From an uncultured Arenicella sp. (GTDB lineage: Bacteria; Pseudomonadota; Gammaproteobacteria; Arenicellales; Arenicellaceae), in contig CALINO010000013.1 of NCBI GenBank assembly GCA_938045295.1, forward strand, positions 98,686 through 162,685: a stretch of 64,000 nucleotides of DNA, given 5' to 3'. The translations under genes and the position numbers were made by a program. This document shows positions 34,711 to 42,917 of this stretch, piece after piece. Positions within the stretch are counted from its first letter, which is position 1. Each line of letters opens with the position of its first letter. Under the pieces are notes generated by a model. That model had not been told where the DNA came from and did not search any database. It saw nothing but the letters and a program-made list of their open reading frames with translations.

Positions 34711-35484
34711 ATGGCAGACGAAAAGAACATTACCTTAGAAAACGTAACGAAAAAAGCAGAGGAAGCTGTAACGGCGGTTGAAACTAAAGCAACTGACGCG
34801 GTTGATGTGGCAAAAGAAGCCGCGCAAGAAGCCGTTGAAGAAGCGAAAAGCGCGGCTAAAAAAGTGGCAAAGAAGGTAACCAAAAAAGTAACGAAGAAAG
34901 TGGCTAAAAAGAGCACTAAGAAAGCGAGCAAAAAGGTCACCAAGAAAACCGCTAAAAAGGTGACTAAAAAAGTAGCTAAGAAAGCCGCTAAAAAAACCAC
35001 TTCAGCGAAAAAAGCCACGGCGAAAACAGCTAAAGCGGCGCAAGAAAAAGCACAACAAGCAAGCCGCGATGTAGAGTCACGCATAGAGCAGCTGCAAGGT
35101 ATTTTCAAATCAAACCTAGAAGGTTTGAATGAAAAAGGCGAGCAAGCTGAAGTGTTGGCAAAGAATATTTGGCTTGCAGGTTTAGGCGCTTACTCTCGTG
35201 CTTACGAAGAAGTGTCAGAGCGTTATGAAAACGTGCAAGAACGTGTTGAGGAAATCAACGAAGAAGGTCAAAAAGTATTTTCTGACTTAGTGCAACGTGG
35301 TCAAGATATTCAAGGTGATCTTGAAGAGCAAGTGAGCAAAGGCCGTGAGACATTGGAAGAGCGAGTAGAGACTATAAGGTCTCGCATTGGTGGCGGTTTG
35401 TCATCGTTCGATATTCCAGAGCGCTTACGTGAAGCAGCAGAAAAAGTAGAAGGCATTAGCAAGAAGCTGCGTGGTAAGAAATAA
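34711..35484 (+). CDS. phaF: PhaF-like phasin with Lys-rich histone-like region
   Basis: 257 residues in three parts. Residues 1-45 are acidic helix (KAEEAVTAVETKATDAVD). About 46-118 is a Lys/Ala/Val/Thr run of the KKV-AKK type, like histone H1 and able to bind DNA. About 125-257 is a phasin domain (QLQGIFKSNLEGLNEKGEQA, AKNIWLAGLGAYSRAYEEV) ending SFDIPERLREAAEKVEGI. In Pseudomonas PhaF the phasin part comes first and the basic tail last, so the order is reversed here. Known PhaF binds granules and nucleoid and helps distribute granules at division. The basic run is coded with varied codons, so it is a protein repeat, not a DNA repeat. Confidence 0.85.
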   Translation: MADEKNITLENVTKKAEEAVTAVETKATDAVDVAKEAAQEAVEEAKSAAKKVAKKVTKKVTKKVAKKSTKKASKKVTKKTAKKVTKKVAKKAAKKTTSAKKATAKTAKAAQEKAQQASRDVESRIEQLQGIFKSNLEGLNEKGEQAEVLAKNIWLAGLGAYSRAYEEVSERYENVQERVEEINEEGQKVFSDLVQRGQDIQGDLEEQVSKGRETLEERVETIRSRIGGGLSSFDIPERLREAAEKVEGISKKLRGKK

Positions 35485-35517
35485 ACCTTACTCAGAAATA
35501 TTGTTAATTAGTTTTAT

Positions 35518-35553
35518 AAAAAAGGCGCTGCAGATATCTGCAGCGCCTTTTTT
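35518..35553. terminator. Bidirectional intrinsic terminator
   Basis: Perfect palindrome AAAAAAGGCGCTGCAG (35518-35533) / CTGCAGCGCCTTTTTT (35538-35553) with a four-base loop, between the convergent phaF-like and patatin genes. It can serve both strands. Confidence 0.95.
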
Positions 35554-35585
35554 CGTGTCGTATTAAATTATACACATCGCCGATG

Positions 35586-37001
35586 CTATAAGCCCATTTG
35601 TTCAGTCAGCGTATTTAAGGTTCGGCTAATGTGGGTTTGTATGCGAATGCGTTCTATCAGTGGCCAGGTTTGTCGCTCGCCGTCGGTTAGCAGTTTGAGT
35701 ACTTGTGCGCTGTCTCTGGCTGACAGCATGCCTGCTGGGTTTAGAAAGCGCTTCGACGGCAGTATGTTGATGTCACCGGTGTAGGTTTGTGATAGCAAAG
35801 ACACATACGCATCAATATATTTGTTGGCATACGCATCTTTGGGCAACGGGTGTTGCAGTAAATGTGCCGCGGCTAAACCCCAGTCTTTCATGGTGCCCAG
35901 TGCGGTTTGGCTGATGGTGTTCCATATACCTTGTTTGTTCTTTTCGCTGCTGATAAAAGGCAGTGCAAGAGGGTTGGTTTGACTGACTAAAAAGTGATTT
36001 ACCCCGTACAAGCGTGACAGCCGTTTCATGGGTAAGTCTTCGCTTAACGAGCCATCAACCCATTTGCGAGAAGGTAGATACGGCACCCGTTCGCCGTGCA
36101 CATTCTTGGCCGCCAATGCGGTGGGCGGAAAAACCCCGGGTATGCAACATGAGGCCAATACGGCTTCTCTGAGCATCACATTGGGCGATGCAATGGCATT
36201 TAATAAGCGTGATTTTTGGTGTGCTTCTGAAGGGGTGATTGAAATATTGATTTTAAGCCCTGATATCTCATAGGCTTCGGCAAAGGTAATGTCCGGTATT
36301 AGGCGGTCGATGATACGCATCAGCTCTTGCTTACGCAGCTTGCGGCGCTTGCCGGGGCTTAAGTTGCGCACGATGGCTTTAATGTCATCTTCAAATTCAA
36401 GGAATTCAGGCTCAAATATTTCACCCAAATCTTCTGATGGGCGTGAACCCGCCACTGCGGTAATGAGAGCGCCGCCGCTGGCTCCTGAAATAACGTCGGG
36501 CACTAAGCCTTGTTCCCACAACGCCTTAAAGACACCGACATGGAAGAACAGAAACGTGCCTGAGCCGCTGAACATCAGAGCCGATTGGCCAAAGCAGAGC
36601 TGCGCGCGGTGGAAAAAGTCTCGCTTCTCGGCATCGCTGATACTGCTTAAATGGGGCTGAGCCAAATATTGTAAGGCCGATGCCACCTCTTCGATGTAAT
36701 CGACGGTTAACTGCTTGGTGCCGAACTTTGCACGTTTATACATCGGGGAAGCGCCCATGCCGCCTAGATTGCCGTGAATACCTTCGTTGAGTGTGAACAG
36801 CAAACCGTGGTCGTCGTTGCTGCGGCGCATGGCTTGTAAAATATCCAAGCGATCGCGAATTGCGGCATTGTCGTACTCACGACTTTTTTCAACTTGTTTC
36901 CATTCATCAGCACCACTAAGACTGTCATGCTCTAAGGCTAACTCTTTCCACTCTTGGTAACTGCTGGCTTTCGCCATTTTTCGCTCTAATGCTTTCGACA
37001 T
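35586..37001 (-). CDS. Patatin-like phospholipase/triacylglycerol lipase with DUF3336 N-terminus
   Basis: 471 residues. The N-terminal part (about 1-130) matches DUF3336, found in yeast and bacterial triacylglycerol lipases. The patatin domain follows with the oxyanion region FSGSGTFLFFHVG, nucleophile Ser175 in GASGG (GxSxG) and the catalytic Asp in VDGSLSEDLP. It hydrolyses stored or membrane lipid acyl esters; the neutral-lipid branch is most likely. Beside the PHA cluster and alkB, it may mobilise storage lipid or release fatty acids. A TTAGAA-N6-TTCTAA site lies 87 bases upstream of its start. Confidence 0.88.
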   Translation of the reverse strand: MSKALERKMAKASSYQEWKELALEHDSLSGADEWKQVEKSREYDNAAIRDRLDILQAMRRSNDDHGLLFTLNEGIHGNLGGMGASPMYKRAKFGTKQLTVDYIEEVASALQYLAQPHLSSISDAEKRDFFHRAQLCFGQSALMFSGSGTFLFFHVGVFKALWEQGLVPDVISGASGGALITAVAGSRPSEDLGEIFEPEFLEFEDDIKAIVRNLSPGKRRKLRKQELMRIIDRLIPDITFAEAYEISGLKINISITPSEAHQKSRLLNAIASPNVMLREAVLASCCIPGVFPPTALAAKNVHGERVPYLPSRKWVDGSLSEDLPMKRLSRLYGVNHFLVSQTNPLALPFISSEKNKQGIWNTISQTALGTMKDWGLAAAHLLQHPLPKDAYANKYIDAYVSLLSQTYTGDINILPSKRFLNPAGMLSARDSAQVLKLLTDGERQTWPLIERIRIQTHISRTLNTLTEQMGL

Positions 37002-37317
37002 AGTGACACAATACTCCGACCCATTTTGTTTGATTTTATCTCAAATGAGCGCTTAGCTTGTTTATTGACGGGTATTTGTTGGGGTAATTAGAAACCGTTT
37101 TCTAATTGACGCTTACGTTGCTAGATAGGCGTCAAGCAAATAGTGGTTATTGCCTTTTTGGGGCGTGAGTCTAAAGGCATCATCATACGGCTAGTGTATT
37201 ATTAGGCAAGTTGTACGGTTTGTGTTGTGTGATTGTTGGCTATTAGTCGTACGTAATTAGCCTGACTTTTAGAGGCTGCGTGGTGGCGGTAACGCTAACA
37301 TGTATTAATATTGAGGT
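37002..37317. other. Intergenic region between divergent patatin and alkB genes
   Basis: 316 bases that must contain both promoters. The one clear element is the palindromic operator at 37088-37105. I could not settle promoter hexamers on either strand; the TTACAC module of the two phasin promoters is not repeated here. Confidence 0.5.
37088..37105. promoter_or_regulatory. TTAGAA-N6-TTCTAA operator, patatin/alkB intergenic
   Basis: TTAGAAACCGTTTTCTAA has perfect six-base arms and lies within a longer inverted repeat AATTAGAAA-CCGT-TTTCTAATT (37086-37107). It is the third copy in 4.1 kb. The adjacent 18 bases to the right match the pattern poorly, so this site is effectively single. It may control the patatin gene, alkB or both. 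Confidence 0.75.
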
Positions 37318-37323
37318 ATGCAT

Positions 37324-38499
37324 ATGCAGTACTCAGTGAGGACTCCTGATCGGGGGGTGATCGAATACCGAGAGCCTAAACGTTGGTTGTGGGCGTTGGT
37401 GTTTGTGTTTGTATTAAAACCAATATTGGCCGTTGGCCTGTTTTTGGCTTTTGGTAATCCGTGGCTCTTGGTGCTTCCGCTTGTTGTCGCATTTTTGTTG
37501 GTTCCTGTTCTTGATTGGGTGGTTGGGGTAGACACTAATAACCCCCCTGAAGAGTTGGTTCCCCAATTAGAAGCTGACCCGCATTACAATCGCTTACTTA
37601 TATTGTGTATTCCTGCGCACATTCTTGCTGTGGGTGTAAGTGCATGGCTGGTGGGCACGCATGATGTGGGTTGGGGGTTCTTTATTGCCTTTGCCGCCGC
37701 GGTCGGTGTTTTCAGTGGTTTGAGCATTAATACCGCGCATGAAATCGGTCATAAGAACAATAAGCGAGAACGCGTGCTGTCTCGCATTGCGTTGGCGGTC
37801 ACCGGTTATGGTCATTTTTGCTCAGATCATAATATTGGACATCACCGCGATGTTGCTACGCCAGAAGACCCAGCCAGTTCGAGAATGGGCGAGTCTATTT
37901 ACCAATTTATGCGGCGCGAAATTCCGGGTGCGGTTAAGCGCGGTTGGCGAGAGGAAGAAAAACGGCTAACTAGAAAGAAACAGCCCGTTTTTAGTTTTCA
38001 TAATCATATTTTGCAATCGTATTTGATGACGTTGGTGTTTCAAGGTGGGTTTGTATTAGCGTTTGGTTGGCCATTGATTGTATTTTTCATCATCCACAAT
38101 TTCACTGCTTGGTTTCAGTTAACCAGCGCAAACTACATTGAGCACTACGGTTTACTCCGAGCTAAAAAAGCCAATGGCCGATACGAGCCATGCAAGCCTT
38201 ATCATTCGTGGAATGCCAATCATTTTGTGAGTAACTTGGCGTTGTTTCAGTTGCAACGCCATTCAGATCACCACGCTAAACCAGCTCGGAGTTACCAAAG
38301 CTTGCGCAGTTTAGATAACTTGCCTGAGTTGCCGAGTGGCTATTTAGGTATGTATTTATTGGCGTATGTGCCGCAAATTTGGTTTAAGGTGATGGACAAG
38401 CGCTTGCTTGAAGTGCCTCACATTAATGGCGATTTAGAAAAAGTTAATATTGACCCGGCTAAAGAACAGGTCATACGTTTGCGATACGCTCAGCCATAG
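37324..38499 (+). CDS. alkB: Alkane 1-monooxygenase, AlkB type
   Basis: Membrane diiron enzyme that oxidises n-alkanes to 1-alkanols, using electrons from rubredoxin. 391 residues with about six helices and the His clusters of the family: NTAHEIGHK, HNIGHHRDVATPEDPASSR, NYIEHYGL and LQRHSDHHA. The last motif and the NYIEHYGLLR stretch are AlkB signatures that separate it from fatty-acid desaturases. Start ATG 37324 has GAGG at seven bases; an ATG two codons upstream is too close to it. No rubredoxin or reductase gene is in the window. Xylene monooxygenase is a less likely alternative. Confidence 0.93.
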   Translation: MQYSVRTPDRGVIEYREPKRWLWALVFVFVLKPILAVGLFLAFGNPWLLVLPLVVAFLLVPVLDWVVGVDTNNPPEELVPQLEADPHYNRLLILCIPAHILAVGVSAWLVGTHDVGWGFFIAFAAAVGVFSGLSINTAHEIGHKNNKRERVLSRIALAVTGYGHFCSDHNIGHHRDVATPEDPASSRMGESIYQFMRREIPGAVKRGWREEEKRLTRKKQPVFSFHNHILQSYLMTLVFQGGFVLAFGWPLIVFFIIHNFTAWFQLTSANYIEHYGLLRAKKANGRYEPCKPYHSWNANHFVSNLALFQLQRHSDHHAKPARSYQSLRSLDNLPELPSGYLGMYLLAYVPQIWFKVMDKRLLEVPHINGDLEKVNIDPAKEQVIRLRYAQP

Positions 38500-38562
38500 T
38501 GAATTAGGTTTTTTGGTGTGTGGGTAATTAATGCCTAATAAGAAATAAACAAAGCACCCATA

Positions 38563-38589
38563 AAAAAGCCGGGCTAAGCCCGGCTTTTT
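38563..38589. terminator. Bidirectional intrinsic terminator
   Basis: Perfect 13-base arms AAAAAGCCGGGCT / AGCCCGGCTTTTT around one base (38563-38589), between the convergent alkB and CsgG-like genes. Both strands have a T-run. Confidence 0.93.
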
Positions 38590-38609
38590 AAAAACGCAAT
38601 AAAGCGCGT

Positions 38610-39320
38610 TTAGTCTAGCTTAATGCTGTTGCTTAAGCCTTCACGACGCTTACGTTCTTTGGCTTCGTACTTATCTAAGCACTTACCTCTCTTAACCATA
38701 GAGCACTCTAAGTAGCCTGATATTTCCGCTACTACCGCGCGAATGGCTTTGCCGGCCGGTGTTTTTTTCTCGTTGGCTAATGAGCCACGAAAGCCGTTGC
38801 GGCTCAAACCAACGCCTAAGCCTAGGCCGCCAGAGCGCGCCTCAACGGTGCGTGTTTCAACAATTTCACCCGTAGTGGAATTCACCACTCTCAAGTCAAC
38901 GGCGATGTAAGCTTTTTTGCTTTTTCCGCCCAACGACACGCCTTTGTAAGAAAGGCCACCGCCGGTTTTATTTACGTTTTCTTCATAAGAGCTTACGGTG
39001 GCAGTTACTAAATATTCAGCGCCCACCATTTTTCCTATTCTGGCTGCTTTGCTGCCGCTGACACGGCCAGAAGCGGCCAAGTCTTGCTCGCCAAGTACTG
39101 ACGCGAGTTTTTCGCGCTCAAGCATGCGAAATTTTTTGCTGCTGGCAAGTTCGTTAGTCAGCATGCCGGCCAAATCACGGCCAACACCCGTGCGCCACCA
39201 GTAGGCGGCAGTTGTATTGCGAAAGTCCAATACAGCCATGGTTGGCTTGTCTGCGGCTGAGGCAATTGAGCCAATAAAGCCGCACACAAGTACGGCAAAA
39301 AGAATGCTTAATTTTTTCAT
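38610..39320 (-). CDS. CsgG/FlgO-like exported protein
   Basis: 236 residues with a signal peptide (about 1-22, cleavage after SASA region). The CsgG-like core follows: KPTMAVLDFRNTTAAYWWRT, LEREKLASVLGEQDL, KMVGAEYLVTATVSSYEE, AVDLRVVNSTTGEIVETRTV. CsgG itself is a lipoprotein forming the curli pore; here no convincing lipobox precedes a Cys at the cleavage site, so it may be a soluble periplasmic relative. No curli genes are nearby. Three Cys are present, two near the C-terminus (LECSMVKRGKC). Function uncertain. Confidence 0.8.
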   Translation of the reverse strand: MKKLSILFAVLVCGFIGSIASAADKPTMAVLDFRNTTAAYWWRTGVGRDLAGMLTNELASSKKFRMLEREKLASVLGEQDLAASGRVSGSKAARIGKMVGAEYLVTATVSSYEENVNKTGGGLSYKGVSLGGKSKKAYIAVDLRVVNSTTGEIVETRTVEARSGGLGLGVGLSRNGFRGSLANEKKTPAGKAIRAVVAEISGYLECSMVKRGKCLDKYEAKERKRREGLSNSIKLD

Positions 39321-39540
39321 GGTTAGGGTCCCGAAATTATGTATTTTGGTGTTCTGCTAGTAAATGTATGATTTTAGTTGTCAAAGTACACTGGTTTTAA
39401 AATCATAACAATCATTAGCTTGTTGATCTTGCAACGCAACCAGTCTACCTTCGTCCGCTGTAATATTCACCCTTCATTTGGGTGAAAAATGGCGTGGCTT
39501 ACAACTTGAGGAGGCGCGTATGGTGCCAGCGTATCTAGTT

Positions 39541-40263
39541 CTATTTGTTTTTTCCAAAGCGTTGCACCGCGCTGAGTATGCCTCGCAAGATATTCAATTC
39601 CAGTGTGTCGGGCTCGGCGCGGGTAAATAATTGCCGAATGCGTTGCATGGTTTCTCCTTGGTGCGGCCGCAAAAATTGAATCTCCTTTAGTACCTGCTCT
39701 AAATGAAGGTAGAAGCGTTCGACATTCTCAGACGTCGGTAACTCTCGAGTAATCTGTTCGCTGTTAGTCGCCGAGGCCGCCGACGCTTTAAATATTTCGT
39801 AGCTTAGGGTTTGTACCGCCGCGGCCATATTTAACGAGCTGTATTGTGGGTTAGCCGGTATCGTGACGCGGTATTTTGCGTGGCGGATGTCTTCGTTATG
39901 CAAGCCCATGCGCTCAGGGCCAAAAATTAACGCCACGGGGCTGGTCGCGGCGGCTTGATTGAGCTTGTGTGCCGATTCTTCAGGAGTTAGGCAGGGTAGG
40001 TCATAGCCTCTCGGGCGTGCGGTGCTTGCGATAATGACAGTGCAATCTTTGATGGCCTCTTCTACGCTCTCAACCACGCACGCGTTTTCCACGACATCGG
40101 CCGCTCCGGCCGCCATTTTTATGGCTTCATCTGAGGGAAAGTCTTTAGGTGCAACCAAGCACAAATCCGTCAGCCCCATGGTTTTCATGGAGCGTGCCGC
40201 CGAGCCTATATTGCCGGGGTGAAAGGTGCGTACCAGCACAACGCGAATATTGGATAAACTCAT
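39541..40263 (-). CDS. trmJ: tRNA (cytidine/uridine-2'-O-)-methyltransferase TrmJ
   Basis: SPOUT-family enzyme that methylates the 2'-hydroxyl of nucleotide 32 in the tRNA anticodon loop. 240 residues with the knot motifs VRTFHPGNIGSAARSMKTMG, LIFGPERMGLHNEDI and IPANPQYSSLNMAAAVQ, then a helical C-terminal dimer part. No linked suhB or iscR gene is present, although trmJ is often near those. Confidence 0.93.
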   Translation of the reverse strand: MSLSNIRVVLVRTFHPGNIGSAARSMKTMGLTDLCLVAPKDFPSDEAIKMAAGAADVVENACVVESVEEAIKDCTVIIASTARPRGYDLPCLTPEESAHKLNQAAATSPVALIFGPERMGLHNEDIRHAKYRVTIPANPQYSSLNMAAAVQTLSYEIFKASAASATNSEQITRELPTSENVERFYLHLEQVLKEIQFLRPHQGETMQRIRQLFTRAEPDTLELNILRGILSAVQRFGKNK

Positions 40264-40320
40264 TACTAATTAATGCACAGTTGCACTGTTAATCGAGAAA
40301 GGTGTTGGTGGGGTGAATTA

Positions 40321-41178
40321 TTACAGCCGGTCGGTTCGCGTATAGGCTAAATTCTTTTTGATTGATTTAATGTTGTCTTCAACGGTGCTGCCTAATTTGA
40401 GCGCCACACTGGTTGCCAGCATATCAATCACAGCAAGGTGAATAATGCGAGAGGTCATGGGCGTAAATAGGTCTGTGTCTTCGGCCGTTACCGCGTCTAA
40501 TACGATGTCGCACTGTCGAGACAAGGGTGAGCCGTCAGAGGTAATACCAATTAAGGTGACGCCTCGCTCTTTGGCAATTTCGGCATTGACGATTAACGCA
40601 TCGGTGCGGCCAGTGTATGAAATGAACACGGCCACATCATCGGTTTCGAGCATTGAACACAGCATGCGTTGGTTTATAAAGTCGGTGTGCGAACTCACCG
40701 GCATGCCAAAGCGGAAAAATTTGTGTTGTGCGTCCAGCGCCACCGAACTGGATGCGCCCATACCAAAAAAGTTAACCGTTTTACAATTGGCGATGCGTTC
40801 GGCGGCTTTGTCTAATTCCTTTGGGTTAATGCTGCTTGCCAGTGCTTGAATACTGCTTTGAATCGACGTCATGATCCGTTTGATCACCATCGAACTGTCA
40901 TCATCTTGTGTTAGATTTTCGACAAATAACTGGCCGCTGGTGGAGATTTCTTGCGCTAGCCTGAGTTTGAAGTCAGGGTAGCCGTCGCACCCCATTTTAT
41001 GGCAAAAGCGGTTCACGGTGGGTTCACTGACTTCTGCCGATGCGGCTAGAACAGCAATGGGCTGGTGAATCACCGACTCGGGGTCTGCGACAATAATGGC
41101 CGAGAGTTTTTTGTCAGATTTGCTTAAGCGAACGGCGTCACTTTGCATTAATTGTAGTAGCGAGGCTTTTGCGTGCAT
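40321..41178 (-). CDS. hexR: HexR, RpiR-family transcriptional regulator
   Basis: Regulator of central sugar metabolism that senses 2-keto-3-deoxy-6-phosphogluconate. 285 residues: N-terminal helix-turn-helix (about 1-80, VSEPTVNRFCHKMGCDGYPD is characteristic) and a C-terminal SIS sugar-phosphate domain (FFGMGASSSVALDAQHKFFR, FISYTGRTDALIVNAEIA). It is divergent from gap, with two HexR-like operators in the shared 443-base region. HexR also controls zwf-edd genes in relatives; none is in this window. Confidence 0.92.
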   Translation of the reverse strand: MHAKASLLQLMQSDAVRLSKSDKKLSAIIVADPESVIHQPIAVLAASAEVSEPTVNRFCHKMGCDGYPDFKLRLAQEISTSGQLFVENLTQDDDSSMVIKRIMTSIQSSIQALASSINPKELDKAAERIANCKTVNFFGMGASSSVALDAQHKFFRFGMPVSSHTDFINQRMLCSMLETDDVAVFISYTGRTDALIVNAEIAKERGVTLIGITSDGSPLSRQCDIVLDAVTAEDTDLFTPMTSRIIHLAVIDMLATSVALKLGSTVEDNIKSIKKNLAYTRTDRL

Positions 41179-41421
41179 AAGTTTTGCATCACTGGCTTAT
41201 TTGCTTGTCGTGTTTATACGTGAAAAACGGCAATAAACAAGGATGTTGGGAGTGCGCTTGTTTTGTAATATTTTTTCAATAATAGCGTTAAATAGAAGGC
41301 AGATAAACCAAATTAAAATTGTAACAACGACTGTTTTTCTTTTTGAAAAGTATTATTTATCATATATTTAATTGGTTTTTGTAGCTTCATTACACTCAAC
41401 ATAAATAATGTGCGCCATTTC

Positions 41422-41436
41422 TGTAATTTAGTTACA
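41422..41436. promoter_or_regulatory. HexR-like operator 1
   Basis: TGTAATTTAGTTACA, with perfect five-base TGTAA/TTACA arms. It fits the known HexR consensus (TGTAATTAAATTACA-like). About 185 bases upstream of the gap start and 244 from the hexR start. Confidence 0.75.
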
Positions 41437-41541
41437 TAATATGATAGAATTACGCACGAAATTTTCAACAGACAAGCCCATGTATTCGTATTGTGGTTGT
41501 CGGTATTTAAACCGCACAGCCATTAATCAGCGGCTTGTTTT

Positions 41542-41556
41542 TGTAATTAAACTACT
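41542..41556. promoter_or_regulatory. HexR-like operator 2
   Basis: TGTAATTAAACTACT matches the HexR consensus except for two bases in the right arm. It lies 66-80 bases upstream of gap, where binding would cover the promoter. A third, weaker TGTAATATTTTTTCA at about 41264 was not included. Confidence 0.65.
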
Positions 41557-41621
41557 AATCTTAAACTGGTTGTTTGGTTTTTGATTCAATCAAACACTTT
41601 TAGAATTTCATAAGGTGGAAA

Positions 41622-42656
41622 ATGTATAAAATCGCGATTAACGGCTTTGGGCGAATTGGTCGAAATGTATTACGTGCAATGTACGAGTACAAAAAGCACG
41701 CAGACATTCAAGTTATTGCCATTAACGACTTAGGTGAGGCTTCTATTAATGCCCACTTACTCAAGTATGACACTGTTCATGGCGAATTTGCGCAAGACGT
41801 ATCCGTTGATGGTGACAGCTTAGTTGTTGCTGGAGACCGAATTAAAGTGTTGGCTGAGCGTAACCCTGCTGAATTACCTTGGAAAGAGCTGGGTGTTGAT
41901 TTGGTATTGGAATGCACAGGTTTGTTCACTACTCGCGAAGGCGCGGGCGCGCATTTAGAAGCGGGTGCTGGCAAAGTATTGGTATCAGCCCCAGGTAAAA
42001 ATTTAGATGCAACGGTAGTGTTCGGCGTTAATGACAACGTTTTAACCGCCAAAGATCAGCTTGTATCAAATGCCTCATGCACAACCAACTGCTTGGCGCC
42101 AATTGCCAAAGCGTTGCATGAATCTTTAGGCATTGAAAAAGGCCTTGCGAATACGGTTCACGCTTACACCAATGACCAGCGTTTGAATGACGTTTACCAC
42201 ACAGATTTGCGTCGTGCACGTGCCGCTGCGCATTCAATGATTCCATCTAAAACGGGCGCTGCGGCGGCCATTGGCTTGGTTGTTCCTGAGCTTGACGGAA
42301 AGCTTGACGGTTTGTCAGTACGAGTGCCAACCTTGAACGTTTCTTTGCTTGATTTAACAGTGAACGTTGGCCGTGAAACGTCAGTAGAAGAAGTGAATGA
42401 AATTTTATCGAAAGCGGCTGAAGCGTCGGCAGCCAATGGCGTATTTAAAGTGAATACATTGCCATTGGTTTCAAGTGACTTTAACCACAACTCAGCGTCG
42501 AGTATTGCAGACATTACGCAAACTCGTGTGTTTGGCAATATGGTTAAAATTTTGGCTTGGTATGACAACGAATGGGGTTTTTCAAACCGCATGATCGATA
42601 CGGCTGCTCGCATGCTTGAGTTGGGTTCTAACGTAGAGCTTTCAAAAGCAAGCTAG
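41622..42656 (+). CDS. gap: Glyceraldehyde-3-phosphate dehydrogenase, type I
   Basis: Oxidises glyceraldehyde-3-phosphate to 1,3-bisphosphoglycerate with NAD. 344 residues with an N-terminal Rossmann motif ([15 protein letters not shown]) and catalytic Cys153 in [26 protein letters not shown] near the end is the usual NAD-pocket stretch. Position 36 region (AINDL) keeps the Asp that favours NAD over NADP. GGTGGAAA before ATG is a good ribosome-binding site. Divergent from hexR with its operators, so likely under HexR control. Confidence 0.96.
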   Translation: MYKIAINGFGRIGRNVLRAMYEYKKHADIQVIAINDLGEASINAHLLKYDTVHGEFAQDVSVDGDSLVVAGDRIKVLAERNPAELPWKELGVDLVLECTGLFTTREGAGAHLEAGAGKVLVSAPGKNLDATVVFGVNDNVLTAKDQLVSNASCTTNCLAPIAKALHESLGIEKGLANTVHAYTNDQRLNDVYHTDLRRARAAAHSMIPSKTGAAAAIGLVVPELDGKLDGLSVRVPTLNVSLLDLTVNVGRETSVEEVNEILSKAAEASAANGVFKVNTLPLVSSDFNHNSASSIADITQTRVFGNMVKILAWYDNEWGFSNRMIDTAARMLELGSNVELSKAS

Positions 42657-42668
42657 TTATCGTGTTTT

Positions 42669-42703
42669 ATCGTTAGGTGTGTGTCACTCACGCGCCTAAC
42701 GAT
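42669..42703 (+). terminator. Terminator-like hairpin after gap
   Basis: ATCGTTAGG (42669-42677) / CCTAACGAT (42695-42703), perfect nine-base arms with a 17-base loop, 13 bases after the gap stop. Only a short T-stretch follows, so it may instead stabilise the mRNA end. Confidence 0.55.
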
Positions 42704-42917
42704 GTTTCACTGTTTGGGTTAACTTTTTAGTGGAAGTGCCCCTCTGGCAGTGAAACAGAACTGTTTCGTGGAATGGACGTGTTGTTAGCAAGGATGCTGT
42801 TTTATTTTTACCGTCTTTTTTATTAAGTAAGCGCTGCTTGTGTTGTGCCTATGGTGCCTGTTTATCTGTTGCGCGGTTGAGTCTCTGTTTGACGTGTTCT
42901 TTTTGCTGCCCTGTTAA

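Larger units (their letters stand above)
41179..41621. other. Intergenic regulatory region between hexR and gap
   Basis: 443 bases, A/T-rich, holding the divergent promoters of hexR and gap and two palindromic HexR-like operators. No small gene or hairpin terminator was found. Confidence 0.6.

Noticed and set aside
34855..35010. DNA tandem repeat or CRISPR-like array in the Lys-rich part of the PhaF-like gene
   Set aside because: The repetition is at protein level; codons vary and there are no fixed-length repeats or spacers.
34668..35108. Minus-strand open frame of 146 residues opposite the PhaF-like gene
   Set aside because: It is the antisense reading of the Lys-rich coding run (giving Phe/Ala/Leu repeats); the plus strand has the ribosome-binding site, family match and terminator.
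41260..41280. A third HexR-like half site (TGTAATATTTTTTCA)
   Set aside because: Only the left arm matches; the region is A/T-rich and such matches are expected by chance.
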